DNA of 45,017 bases from NCBI GenBank assembly GCA_902826485.1, contig CADEEZ010000016.1:1-45017 (forward strand), given 5' to 3'. Below, piece by piece: positions 9,631-16,860 of the stretch. A program made the position numbers and the translations under genes. Origin of the DNA: an uncultured Gammaproteobacteria bacterium. Lineage in GTDB: Bacteria; Pseudomonadota; Gammaproteobacteria; Berkiellales; Berkiellaceae. Positions within the stretch are counted from its first letter, which is position 1; every line of letters starts with the position of its first letter. The notes beneath the pieces are model-generated. The model did not search any database and was not told the DNA's origin. It saw nothing but the letters and a program-made list of their open reading frames with translations.

Positions 9631-11634
9631 ATGCTGCAAAATATTCGGGAAAAGGCACAAGGATGGATTGCCTGGGTCATTTTGGGCATGATAGCCATTA
9701 CCTTTGTTTTGTGGGGTGTGGGAGACAGGCTAGGCGTTAATCCTAGAGGTCAGGCTGCAGCGGAAGTCAACGGCGATAAAATCACCTTGGCTGAACTAGA
9801 TACCCTTGTAGAACGTTTACAGCGTCAGCAGTCTATGCAGAATCCTGAGCTTGAAGTCGACGTAAATTATTTAAAACAAGTTGCGCTCCAAAATCTTATC
9901 GAAGTAAAAGCCCTTCAATATAAAACCCAAGACATGGGACTACGCATCAGCGATGATCAACTTAAACAAATTTTATTGACCATTCCTGAGTTTCAAGAAA
10001 ATGGGGCATTTTCACAAGAAAGATTAAGTCAATTTCTAAAAGGCATGGGCTATACACAGTCTGCTTTTCTAACAGAGATTCGAACCAATATTTTAGTAAA
10101 TCAACTCCAAAAAGGGATTGTTTACAGTAATTTTTCGTTAGCGCCTGAAGCAAAAACGCTGATTAAGTTTATTGACCAAAAAAGAGACATTGATTATGTC
10201 GTGGTGCCTGCGAGTCGTTTTACCCAAACAATAAAAATCACGCCTGAAAACATAGAAGCGTATTACAAAGCGCATGCTGAAGATTTTGTGACCGAAGAAA
10301 AAGCCTCTTTCGATTATTTGGTTTTGAATACAACTGATTTTCAAAAAGAGATTCAACCCAGCGAAGCAGATCTGCAAGCTTTTTATCAAAAACACCTGGC
10401 GCAATATACCCTGCCTGAAAAAGTCAAAGCAGCACATATCCTAATAGGCTTGCCAGAGGGTGCAAATAAAGAAGACACGCAAAAAGCAGAAAAAATAGCC
10501 AATGAAATTCTTGCAAAGTTAAAAGCGGGTGATAATTTTGCTAAATTGGCTCAAACGTTTTCCGATGATACCGGTTCTGGTAAAAATGGCGGTGAATTAG
10601 GAACTTTTGGCCAAGGTGAAATGGTCCCTGAATTTGAAAAAGCGGCTTTTGCATTAAAAAAACCAGGTGAATTATCGGGTCTGGTCCGTTCACAATTTGG
10701 ATTGCATATCATCAAATTAGTGGAAAAATTCCCTGAAACGCATGAGCCTTTTGAAAAAGTGCGTGCCGAACTCAAATCACAATTTATCGAACAAAAATCC
10801 GATGAGCGCATTAGCCAAATAGGGGATGAAATATCCACCTTGGCCTATGAACAACCAGATTCATTACAGCCAATCGCGGATAAATTTAAACTCAAGATAT
10901 ATCAATCTGAGCTATTCTCTCAAGAAGATCCTAAAGAGTTATTCAAAAATCCTAAATTGCTCAAGGCGGTCTTTAGTGCCGAAGTATTACAAGATAAGCA
11001 TAACAGCGAGTTAATAAAAATAGACGATAAAAAGTTTGTGGTCGCTCGCGTAAATCAATACAGCTCTGCTAAGCAAAAACCTTTAGAAACCGTAAAAAAT
11101 GACATTGTGAGTTACTTAACCTCTGAACAAGCTCAAAAACAAGCTAAAGCATTAGCGTCTTCTATGCTGAAAGAGGTAGAGTCTGGTAAAACTTTACAAC
11201 AAGTCGCACAAGCGAATAACTTATCAATACAATCTAAGAAAAGCTTGGTGCGTAAAGAAGTAGAAGAAACTCGTTATTTTCCAGGCGCTAAAATGGGTAT
11301 TGATCCTGCCATTGCACAAATGGCCTTTAGCTTGCCTAAGCCTGTCGACAAATCTCAAAATCAATCACAAGCAAAAACCACGGAATTATCTAATGGTGAT
11401 TATGCTTTGATCACCACCAGTAATATTATCGATGGTAAAGACGATAGCCAAATTCAAAATCCGGCTTTCATGAAGAGTTATGCTAATTCTTTAGGTCAGG
11501 TTGAATTTAATTTATTTATTGAGCATGTGTTGAAAGCCTCAAAAATTAAAAATAATCTTGAAGTTAAGCCTGAAGCTTCTGATAAAGAAGAAGATAAGCT
11601 AAAAGATCAGGACAAGAATAAAGCTAAGGCTTAG
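9631..11634 (+). CDS. ppiD: Periplasmic folding chaperone PpiD (SurA/parvulin family)
   Basis: PpiD is an inner-membrane-anchored chaperone near the Sec translocon that helps newly exported proteins fold. The ATG at 9631 (MLQNIREKAQGWIAW) follows GTGAGGA; an upstream in-frame start would begin inside the terminator hairpin. One membrane segment at about residues 12-35 is followed by a SurA-like N-terminal region, and one parvulin domain spans about 265-360 (KAAHILIG, GGELGTFGQGEMVPEF, FGLHIIKL). The second half resembles the PpiD C-terminal region and ends in a lysine/glutamate-rich tail. Its 667 residues are somewhat longer than E. coli PpiD. The position after hupB is conserved. Confidence 0.95.
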   Translation: MLQNIREKAQGWIAWVILGMIAITFVLWGVGDRLGVNPRGQAAAEVNGDKITLAELDTLVERLQRQQSMQNPELEVDVNYLKQVALQNLIEVKALQYKTQDMGLRISDDQLKQILLTIPEFQENGAFSQERLSQFLKGMGYTQSAFLTEIRTNILVNQLQKGIVYSNFSLAPEAKTLIKFIDQKRDIDYVVVPASRFTQTIKITPENIEAYYKAHAEDFVTEEKASFDYLVLNTTDFQKEIQPSEADLQAFYQKHLAQYTLPEKVKAAHILIGLPEGANKEDTQKAEKIANEILAKLKAGDNFAKLAQTFSDDTGSGKNGGELGTFGQGEMVPEFEKAAFALKKPGELSGLVRSQFGLHIIKLVEKFPETHEPFEKVRAELKSQFIEQKSDERISQIGDEISTLAYEQPDSLQPIADKFKLKIYQSELFSQEDPKELFKNPKLLKAVFSAEVLQDKHNSELIKIDDKKFVVARVNQYSSAKQKPLETVKNDIVSYLTSEQAQKQAKALASSMLKEVESGKTLQQVAQANNLSIQSKKSLVRKEVEETRYFPGAKMGIDPAIAQMAFSLPKPVDKSQNQSQAKTTELSNGDYALITTSNIIDGKDDSQIQNPAFMKSYANSLGQVEFNLFIEHVLKASKIKNNLEVKPEASDKEEDKLKDQDKNKAKA

Positions 11635-11641
11635 TAAAACC

Positions 11642-11760
11642 CCCTCACCCGTCTCGGCGTCGCTTTTAGCTCGCCGATCCACCCTCTCCCATGCGCTGCG
11701 CTATGGTAGAGGGTGGCCTGATATTGCGTAAGCAATGTCAGGACGGGTGAGGGCTTTTTT
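11642..11760. terminator. Cloverleaf-like inverted-repeat element and bidirectional terminator
   Basis: A 12-bp outer stem, CCCTCACCCGTC (11642-11653) with GACGGGTGAGGG (11742-11753), encloses three adjacent hairpins. These are TCGGCG/CGCCGA (11654-11677), CCACCCTCT/AGAGGGTGG (11679-11716) and CCTGATATTGC/GCAATGTCAGG (11717-11742). A T-run follows on the plus strand. It sits between convergent ppiD and msrB, so termination in both directions is likely, although the T-run on the minus side is shorter. Confidence 0.75.
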
Positions 11761-12301
11761 ATTTTCTAATTATTTCATACGACCGTTTAGGTTGCTGCCC
11801 CTTAGGAACAAAAGTAAGCGCAGCTGAATTAATAGAATAACGCTTGCCTGTGGGCTTAGGCCCGTCGTTAAAAACATGGCCTAGATGAGACTCACATCGT
11901 GAGCAGAGAATTTCGGTTTTTCCCATACCCACTAATCCCTTAATTTGATCAGTCGGATCAGGTCTTTCAATAACGGCACCGGGTAGGGAGGCAGAAAAAC
12001 TTGGCCACCCTTTTTTCGAATCAAATTTTGTATTAGATGTATAAAGTGGAAAATCTCCTCCACAACAAGAACAATAATAAATTCCTTCGTCATAAAAATT
12101 ATTTAATTTACCTGACCCAGGTGGTTCTGTTCCCGCGTTGCGACAAACTTCATAAGTTTCTCCAGCAAGAACACTATTCCAAAATTCAGTGGATTGTTTT
12201 TTATAATCAAAAGCAATAGGCTTGATTTCCTCTGCAGTTGATAAACTTACATTCATTGTAATAAAACTGATCAAAAGTGTTGTTGATATTTTGAATCTCA
12301 T
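11759..12301 (-). CDS. Secreted MsrB-like protein with catalytic Cys replaced by Ser
   Basis: The fold matches peptide methionine-R-sulfoxide reductase B: GTEPPGSGKLNN, YYCSCCGG and CSRCESHLGHVFNDGPKPTGKRY, including both zinc CxxC pairs. An N-terminal signal peptide (residues 1 to about 22) predicts a periplasmic location. In active MsrB the catalytic Cys (Sec in some) sits in RYCxNSxxLxF. Here residue 156 is Ser in RYSINSAALTF (codon TCT, 11834-11836). The resolving-Cys region, usually SGCGWPSF, reads SKKGWPSF. Normal reductase chemistry is therefore unlikely. The start lies 18 bp after bufC and it ends the buf operon. It may bind methionine sulfoxide or assist bufferin maturation, but that is speculative. 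Confidence 0.9.
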   Translation of the reverse strand: MRFKISTTLLISFITMNVSLSTAEEIKPIAFDYKKQSTEFWNSVLAGETYEVCRNAGTEPPGSGKLNNFYDEGIYYCSCCGGDFPLYTSNTKFDSKKGWPSFSASLPGAVIERPDPTDQIKGLVGMGKTEILCSRCESHLGHVFNDGPKPTGKRYSINSAALTFVPKGQQPKRSYEIIRK

Positions 12302-12319
12302 ATTGGTGCCCTCTGTTTT

Positions 12320-13081
12320 TTATTTAATCATGCTTGAAAGTAATTTATTGTCCATCAAAAATCCAATCGCTTCAGCGATATTAAAATCCGAATATTCTTT
12401 TTCGGTGTTTTCAACACATTCAGATAACGATAAGTTTTTTACCATGTTTTCAAAAAATAAAAAATATTCTGGGGGCACCCAATAAGTCATTATACAATTT
12501 TCAGGTCGGGCAATAACGACACACGTTACCTTTTTTGTGAGTTCAAACCCTGGAACATCCGGTTGTTCAATGATTTCTTGAATTTTATCTATAGGGTAAT
12601 CAGATTGCATTAAATAGACACTAGGATGAAAATGTAGTTTGCAGTTTGCCAGATCATTTTCAGATAAAGCACTCAAATCAGCATAATTGACATAATCACT
12701 TTCAAGTTGCCCATAAGCCAAATGCTTTAGCCATTCGTATTCACCATAGGTTTTGAGATAGGGTAGGCCGGATAATTCTGGTTGAAGGGCTAAAAACTCG
12801 GGGAAGTCTTTTCCCCACTCATCCAAATTTCCACTGACAGGAAATTTTTTTGCCTTGCTGCAAAATACATAAGCGGCACTGTCCGCACAGGCTTTCCCTA
12901 ACAAACTCCAAATGCCTGGATAAGTGATTTCTAAAGCGTGTCGCAGATTTTCTAATATGGTTTGTTTGTAAATATTTAATCGTTCATCAGGATGATCGGA
13001 TTTGATAAAAGGCAAGATAGGTGCTTTGTTATCAAACATAGTATGATAAAAATCATTTTGGGTTTGCTTAAGCTTTTGCAT
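12320..13081 (-). CDS. bufC: DUF2063 family RiPP-maturation partner (BufC/HvfC-like)
   Basis: DUF2063 proteins accompany DUF692/MNIO enzymes and are thought to help the enzyme bind its peptide substrate. The N-terminal part carries the family pattern QNDFYHTMF ... DERLNIYKQTILENLRHALEITYPGIWSLLG, and the GEYEWLKHLAYG segment comes later. No signal peptide or membrane segment is seen, so it is cytosolic. It starts 14 bp inside the end of bufB, which suggests translational coupling, and is followed 18 bp later by the msrB-like gene. The 253-residue length is typical. Family assignment is firm; the biochemical role is inferred from the family. Confidence 0.88.
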   Translation of the reverse strand: MQKLKQTQNDFYHTMFDNKAPILPFIKSDHPDERLNIYKQTILENLRHALEITYPGIWSLLGKACADSAAYVFCSKAKKFPVSGNLDEWGKDFPEFLALQPELSGLPYLKTYGEYEWLKHLAYGQLESDYVNYADLSALSENDLANCKLHFHPSVYLMQSDYPIDKIQEIIEQPDVPGFELTKKVTCVVIARPENCIMTYWVPPEYFLFFENMVKNLSLSECVENTEKEYSDFNIAEAIGFLMDNKLLSSMIK

Positions 13082-13925
13082 GTTTTATCCGGTTTGCTAT
13101 GTTCATGTCACAATAAGCTTGTGCTTTTTTGGCTTCTGCAATGAGTACGCTAAATTCAGGAATATCAGCATCCCATTCTATCAATGTTTGAATTTCACCC
13201 AATTTCCCTAAACCATAAGCATATAATTCCCAAACTGCTTCACAAATTTTGTTGTTGTGAGTGTCTATGCGTAAGGTTTTTGTAGGTGAAATCATTTTAG
13301 TAGAATGGCCAGCCAAATGAAGTTCTTTTACTAATCTCGAGGGGATGGCATCGATGTATTTTTTAGCATCCCACCCATGATTACAGGCGGACACATAAAT
13401 ATTATTAATGTCTAATAAAATTTTGGCACCCGTTTTTTCACATAATTCAACTAAGAAATGTGCTTCAGAGATTTCAGAGTCTAGATATTCTAAATAGGAT
13501 GAAGGGTTTTCGATTAATAATTCACGTTGTAAATAATCTTGTGCAACAATCACATTTTGAGTCATCACGCTTAGGCTTTCTTGCGTATAGGGCAAGGGTA
13601 ATAAATCTGGTAAAAATAGGTTACCGGTTTTTCCCCAAGATAAATGGTCTGAAATTAAAAAAGGGTTAACTTGATTTATCAAATGTTTAATTTTTTTTAA
13701 ATGTTCCCGATCTAAACCAGAGGCAGACCCTAATGACAAGCCCACGCCATGCAAGCTAAGGGGATAATGGTCTCTAATTTTTTTTAAGGTTTCAAGGGTG
13801 GGGCCACCCAAATGAAAGAAGTTTTCACTATGCACTTCAAACCAACCAATGGCAGGACGTCCTTCCATTATTTCCTTATAATGAGGGTGACGCAATCCAA
13901 TGCCAATAAGTTGGTTTAAAGTCAT
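13068..13925 (-). CDS. bufB: MNIO (DUF692) peptide-modifying iron enzyme, BufB-type
   Basis: This belongs to the multinuclear non-heme iron oxidative enzymes, TIM-barrel proteins that oxidatively modify cysteines in precursor peptides; in bufferins they form thiooxazole-type products. The family motifs and likely metal ligands occur in order: GIGLRHPHY, WFEVHSENFF, LSLHGVGLSLGSA, SDHLSWG, LLIENPSSY, ILLDINNIYVSACNHGWD, ELHLAGH and TLIEWDADIP. At 285 residues it has normal length. It lies 49 bp downstream of the precursor gene bufA and overlaps bufC. With a DUF2282 substrate next to it, the bufferin assignment is stronger than a generic DUF692 call. Confidence 0.92.
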   Translation of the reverse strand: MTLNQLIGIGLRHPHYKEIMEGRPAIGWFEVHSENFFHLGGPTLETLKKIRDHYPLSLHGVGLSLGSASGLDREHLKKIKHLINQVNPFLISDHLSWGKTGNLFLPDLLPLPYTQESLSVMTQNVIVAQDYLQRELLIENPSSYLEYLDSEISEAHFLVELCEKTGAKILLDINNIYVSACNHGWDAKKYIDAIPSRLVKELHLAGHSTKMISPTKTLRIDTHNNKICEAVWELYAYGLGKLGEIQTLIEWDADIPEFSVLIAEAKKAQAYCDMNIANRIKHAKA

Positions 13926-13974
13926 ATGTATCTCATATTAGTCCATTAATAATCAGCATAAAGGCTTTTTTAAA

Positions 13975-14268
13975 TTAATTAGCGCCTTCAATTTTATCTT
14001 TGATATCTTGGCTTACACCGCTAAAATCACCAGCGTTAATTTTTTCACATTGGCCTTTTGGCACTTTGATCCAAGATTCGGCATCGCCAGCTTTGTTTTG
14101 GCCAGCGCAAGAATGGCTTGTGCCTGCACAATCAGCTTTATTTGCTTTAATCATGCCTTTGCCGTCTTTAACAACCTTACATTTGTCCATCATCTCATCA
14201 GCTGCAAATGCAGTGTTTGTAGAAAGGGCAGCAGCCATTGAAATGGCCATAAGGATTTTTGATTTCAT
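13975..14268 (-). CDS. bufA: Bufferin-type precursor peptide (DUF2282, BufA1-like)
   Basis: This is a 97-residue secreted small protein. The signal peptide MKSKILMAISMAAALSTNTAFA is followed by a core with four cysteines, in the contexts DKCKV, ADCAGTSHSCAGQ and KGQCEKI, which is the DUF2282 pattern of bufferin-1 precursors. Such peptides are modified at cysteines by the MNIO enzyme and exported; known bufferins bind copper and protect against it. The start at 14268 is chosen because GGAGATAAG precedes it; a TTG 15 nt upstream would only lengthen the signal peptide. It heads the operon bufA-bufB-bufC-msrB. A DoxX-like bufD, present in some clusters, is absent. Confidence 0.88.
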   Translation of the reverse strand: MKSKILMAISMAAALSTNTAFAADEMMDKCKVVKDGKGMIKANKADCAGTSHSCAGQNKAGDAESWIKVPKGQCEKINAGDFSGVSQDIKDKIEGAN

Positions 14269-14442
14269 AACTCTTATCTCCAAAAATTAATATCACTATA
14301 TAAAAATACACATCCTAATCGGAACTAGGTAGTTCGTTTATCGCTTAAGTTACTTAAAAGTTTAATTCATTTGCTTAGTGGGTCATAGAATAATGTAGTT
14401 ACACAATACTTCTTTATGACCAAAAGCGATAGTGAGGGGATA

Positions 14443-14510
14443 AGCGGTAGAGTTTAATCGACAAACGGTATAGTTAATTAGTTAAATAGTAAAAAATATC
14501 TCTATACAAT
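14443..14510 (+). promoter_or_regulatory. Promoter/operator of first double-glycine peptide gene
   Basis: The block AACGGTATAGTTAATTAG (from 14464) with GTTAAA, then CTCTATACAAT ending at 14510, recurs upstream of the next peptide gene with identical 47-bp spacing. TACAAT (14505-14510) is a good -10; the near-palindrome TTAATTAGTTAA overlaps the -35 position, so a dimeric regulator may bind there. A second, weaker CGGTA...GTTTAA copy lies exactly 21 bp upstream (from 14445). That two-turn spacing resembles LytTR-type direct-repeat sites, but the regulator is unknown. Confidence 0.6.
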
Positions 14511-14543
14511 GATTCTCTTAAATACAAATATAGGTATGACTTC

Positions 14544-14810
14544 ATGAAAACAATTTCAATGTCACAAATAGAACAAGTATCCGGTGGTTATACCCAATGC
14601 TTGATGTCAATTTATGATGCAGTAAGCAATACTTCGCATTGTTTGGTGCAAGTATCGGGCGATATGCCTACTTTTAATATTCCTATGGAATATGCCATCC
14701 CTTTAGCGATTATCGGTTTTGGTATACAAATGGCCTATGACATACATAAAGAAAATAGATATTGTCAGCTCGAACCCAAAATAACGTTGCCGCAAATTAC
14801 ATTGCCTTAA
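14544..14810 (+). CDS. Double-glycine-leader peptide 1 (bacteriocin/microcin-like precursor)
   Basis: This is an 88-residue open frame. The first 15 residues, MKTISMSQIEQVSGG, fit the double-glycine leader cut by peptidase-containing ABC exporters (hydrophobic residues at alternating positions before GG). The predicted 73-residue mature peptide has three cysteines, a hydrophobic stretch AIPLAIIGFGIQMAY, and a proline/leucine tail ending in ITLPQITLP. No homologue is recognised. AGGT precedes the ATG. No processing exporter or immunity gene is present in the window, so export would depend on genes elsewhere. It might be a toxin, a signal or a host-directed peptide. The shared promoter and leader link it to the next peptide gene. 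Confidence 0.7.
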   Translation: MKTISMSQIEQVSGGYTQCLMSIYDAVSNTSHCLVQVSGDMPTFNIPMEYAIPLAIIGFGIQMAYDIHKENRYCQLEPKITLPQITLP

Positions 14811-14816
14811 GGCAAG

Positions 14817-14994
14817 ATGAAAAATGGCCGGCACGGAGGCCGACCACTACAAATTACGAGTTTTATTAAAATTTATCGTATCTATTCAGCATAATGGCAC
14901 TTTGTTTTTTTAAAGCCTTGCCCTCACTCATTCAAAAATGATAGGGAATGGAAGAGTTTTGTAGTGGCCGGCCTCCGTGCCGGCTATTTTTCAT
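14817..14994. repeat. 37-bp inverted-repeat element (MITE-like)
   Basis: The arm 14817-14853 and its complement 14958-14994 match at 35 of 37 positions and enclose 104 bp of AT-rich sequence with no gene. Each arm has a core GGCCGGCACGGAGGCCG that can itself fold. The element begins 6 bp after the stop codon of peptide gene 1. It fills much of the 377-bp gene-free gap 14811-15187, the rest of which is AT-rich spacer and the next promoter. Confidence 0.8.
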
Positions 14995-15083
14995 ACTCAT
15001 TTATCACAAATTTTCTGACTTTATTTATCTAATAAATTTCAAAAAGTTCAATAAAGCAGATGAGTGGCCTTTTTTATCGCATC

Positions 15084-15130
15084 AACGGTGTAGTTAACTA
15101 GTTAAACTATGTATCATAACTCTATACAAT
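15084..15130 (+). promoter_or_regulatory. Promoter/operator of second double-glycine peptide gene
   Basis: AACGGTGTAGTTAACTAG (from 15084), then GTTAAA, then CTCTATACAAT ending at 15130 repeat the element of the first peptide gene with the same 47-bp layout. The central TTAACTAGTTAA is a perfect 12-bp palindrome overlapping the expected -35. TACAAT (15125-15130) is the likely -10. The sequence TAGGTATA near the start codon is also shared. Confidence 0.6.
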
Positions 15131-15187
15131 CTTTTATTCGATTATATTCATCGTTAATTTAATTTTATAAAAGTAGGTATAGTTAAA

Positions 15188-15526
15188 ATGAAAACATTGT
15201 CTTTAGATCAGTCACTTGCTATAGCAGGTGGTTTTGATGTTCAAACCGGGATTAAATTAATGTGTGCAAAAATTGGTTACGATTTTGTTGCCAGTGCTTA
15301 TGCGGGTGCATTAGGCAGTTTGCTTGTGCGTAATACGCTGAGTTTAATTGGGCTACCCATTATGCTTAATCCTTCTTTAGTGATTGGTATTACCATGGGG
15401 GCATTAGGGGGCGGCTTTTCTCAAAATGTACCTGCATTGGGTCATAATATGATAACAGGCATGATCATGGGCGGGTTATCTGGATTGGCGAGTTACACCA
15501 CCAATACCACTAATCTTATTTTTTAA
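15188..15526 (+). CDS. Double-glycine-leader peptide 2 (bacteriocin/microcin-like precursor)
   Basis: This is a 112-residue frame with a 15-residue leader, MKTLSLDQSLAIAGG, of the double-glycine type and a predicted 97-residue mature part. The mature part is glycine- and alanine-rich and strongly hydrophobic, with GxxxG-like stretches (GALGSLL, MGALGGGF, GMIMGGLSGLA), as in pore-forming class II bacteriocins and microcins. It has one cysteine. The leader shares MKT(I/L)S and the terminal GG with the upstream peptide, but the mature parts are unrelated. No immunity gene or exporter is adjacent. The promoter element and 5' leader sequence match those of peptide 1. The precursor call is well supported by form; the activity is unknown. 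Confidence 0.72.
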   Translation: MKTLSLDQSLAIAGGFDVQTGIKLMCAKIGYDFVASAYAGALGSLLVRNTLSLIGLPIMLNPSLVIGITMGALGGGFSQNVPALGHNMITGMIMGGLSGLASYTTNTTNLIF

Positions 15527-15576
15527 TATTAAGGGATTTCCTAAAGGGGGTAGAGACAAGTTCCATAGACTATTCC

Positions 15577-15655
15577 CTACGTGCCGCGGCTTGTCCGCGG
15601 CATCCAGAGTTACTAATGCTAATGCTGGATACCGCGGACAAGCCGCGGTACGTAG
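15577..15655. repeat. 31-bp inverted repeat with self-complementary arms
   Basis: The arms 15577-15607 and 15625-15655 match at 29 of 31 positions around a 17-bp spacer. Each arm contains CCGCGG twice around CTTGT or ACAAG and can fold alone. The inner end GGCATCCAG is shared with the 20027-20139 element, which links the two as one family. The surrounding gap 15527-15778 has no credible gene. It may end the transcript of peptide gene 2. Confidence 0.75.
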
Positions 15656-15778
15656 AGAAACAGGTACCTAGCGATTGTGCCGCTACGGGAAAAACTAAGC
15701 TCATAAAAAATCAAAAAGATCTTTTACCCACTTTGAAAAAGGGGGTCGCACACACGCAGTGTGAGCGGGGGGATTTTC

Positions 15779-16825
15779 TTAATATTTCTTTTTAGAATAA
15801 CGATCGGGTTGTGGTTCCACTTCCTCTACAGGCTTGCTATAGTGGGCAACAAATCGTTTTTCTATACCTTTAAGATCATAGTTATTGGGTGCATGATCTC
15901 TTTTACTTGTTTTCATTCGTTCAAAAGCATGCGTAACCAATTTCTTTTGCAGTAAGTGCTTGATGTCGCGTTCATGCGCTTGATCATTTTTATCCTGTTT
16001 ATGTTCTCCAACATTTTTTGAACTCATTGGCGTGTTTCGCTCGTAAGCTTTGGCCATCTGATTTTGGTATTCTTCCATTTCAGCTTCCCAATCAAAAGAA
16101 TCAGAGAGTTCATCAGAAGAAAATTTAACTTTCATTGCAGTAGATAAGGTATTTTTAATCTCCTCATCAGATTCATAGCTATCGCTCTGTCCTGAATAAG
16201 AATTAGAAGGAACATAATTTTCTTTACGAATGATGTCATAAAGATTATCATCCTGTGAATAAAGAGAATCTTCTTCAGAATCTTCTTCAGTATCTTCAAA
16301 AGAATCATTGCTATTGGCGGAAAAAGAAGAGTGATAAGTATCGCTCGTTTCTTCTTCAGTAGATTCATTGCTATCGTGTCTTTGCTGCTCGTTAGAAACA
16401 CTTTCTTCTTGAGTATTATTTTCAGACGATTCAGTACTCATTTCATCGGAATAATCATCATAGCTATCGTAATCCGAATAACTTTCGTATTCAAAAGATC
16501 CTTCGTTATAATTCCCCGCATTATATACGGGCTCAGTAATCATTAAACGTTGCAGATGTTCTACTAGACCCTCTGCAATTTCGTGCTTAATGGCTTCTTT
16601 GTTGGTTTTGCTAAGATGCGCTTTAGTATGATTTAATTTTTTATCTAATATTTTGTTTATCCGAATCGGGTGTTTTGATACAGGATGAAACCTTTTTTTA
16701 TCGACAATTTCTATAAGAGGAGGAGGTTCATCTCCTGAAATATCATGAGGTCTATCTGATCTTTTCGATAATATTTTATTGATTCGAGCGGGTGGCTGCT
16801 TTATTTCACGATTATGATTATCCAT
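15779..16825 (-). CDS. Acidic, Ser/Glu/Asp/Tyr-rich disordered protein (348 aa)
   Basis: I do not recognise a family. The N-terminal 100 residues are basic and contain the motif RINKIL twice (about residues 14 and 55). Residues about 105-235 are very acidic, rich in Ser, Glu, Asp and Tyr (SYSDYDSYDDYSDEM and similar), with many SxxE/D sites of the kind eukaryotic CK2 phosphorylates. The C-terminal third is basic, ending in SKKKY. No signal peptide or membrane segment is seen. The ATG has a strong AAGGAG site and lies 35 bp downstream of fabI, so the two may share a transcript. A host-directed effector is plausible from composition alone; there is no direct evidence. Confidence 0.75.
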   Translation of the reverse strand: MDNHNREIKQPPARINKILSKRSDRPHDISGDEPPPLIEIVDKKRFHPVSKHPIRINKILDKKLNHTKAHLSKTNKEAIKHEIAEGLVEHLQRLMITEPVYNAGNYNEGSFEYESYSDYDSYDDYSDEMSTESSENNTQEESVSNEQQRHDSNESTEEETSDTYHSSFSANSNDSFEDTEEDSEEDSLYSQDDNLYDIIRKENYVPSNSYSGQSDSYESDEEIKNTLSTAMKVKFSSDELSDSFDWEAEMEEYQNQMAKAYERNTPMSSKNVGEHKQDKNDQAHERDIKHLLQKKLVTHAFERMKTSKRDHAPNNYDLKGIEKRFVAHYSKPVEEVEPQPDRYSKKKY

Positions 16826-16860
16826 TTTTTCTCCTTGTGTATAAAAAAATAAGCAAAAGT

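Noticed and set aside
14000..14290. Plus-strand frames opposite bufA
   Set aside because: The minus strand encodes a clear signal peptide and DUF2282 core; the plus frames are shadows.
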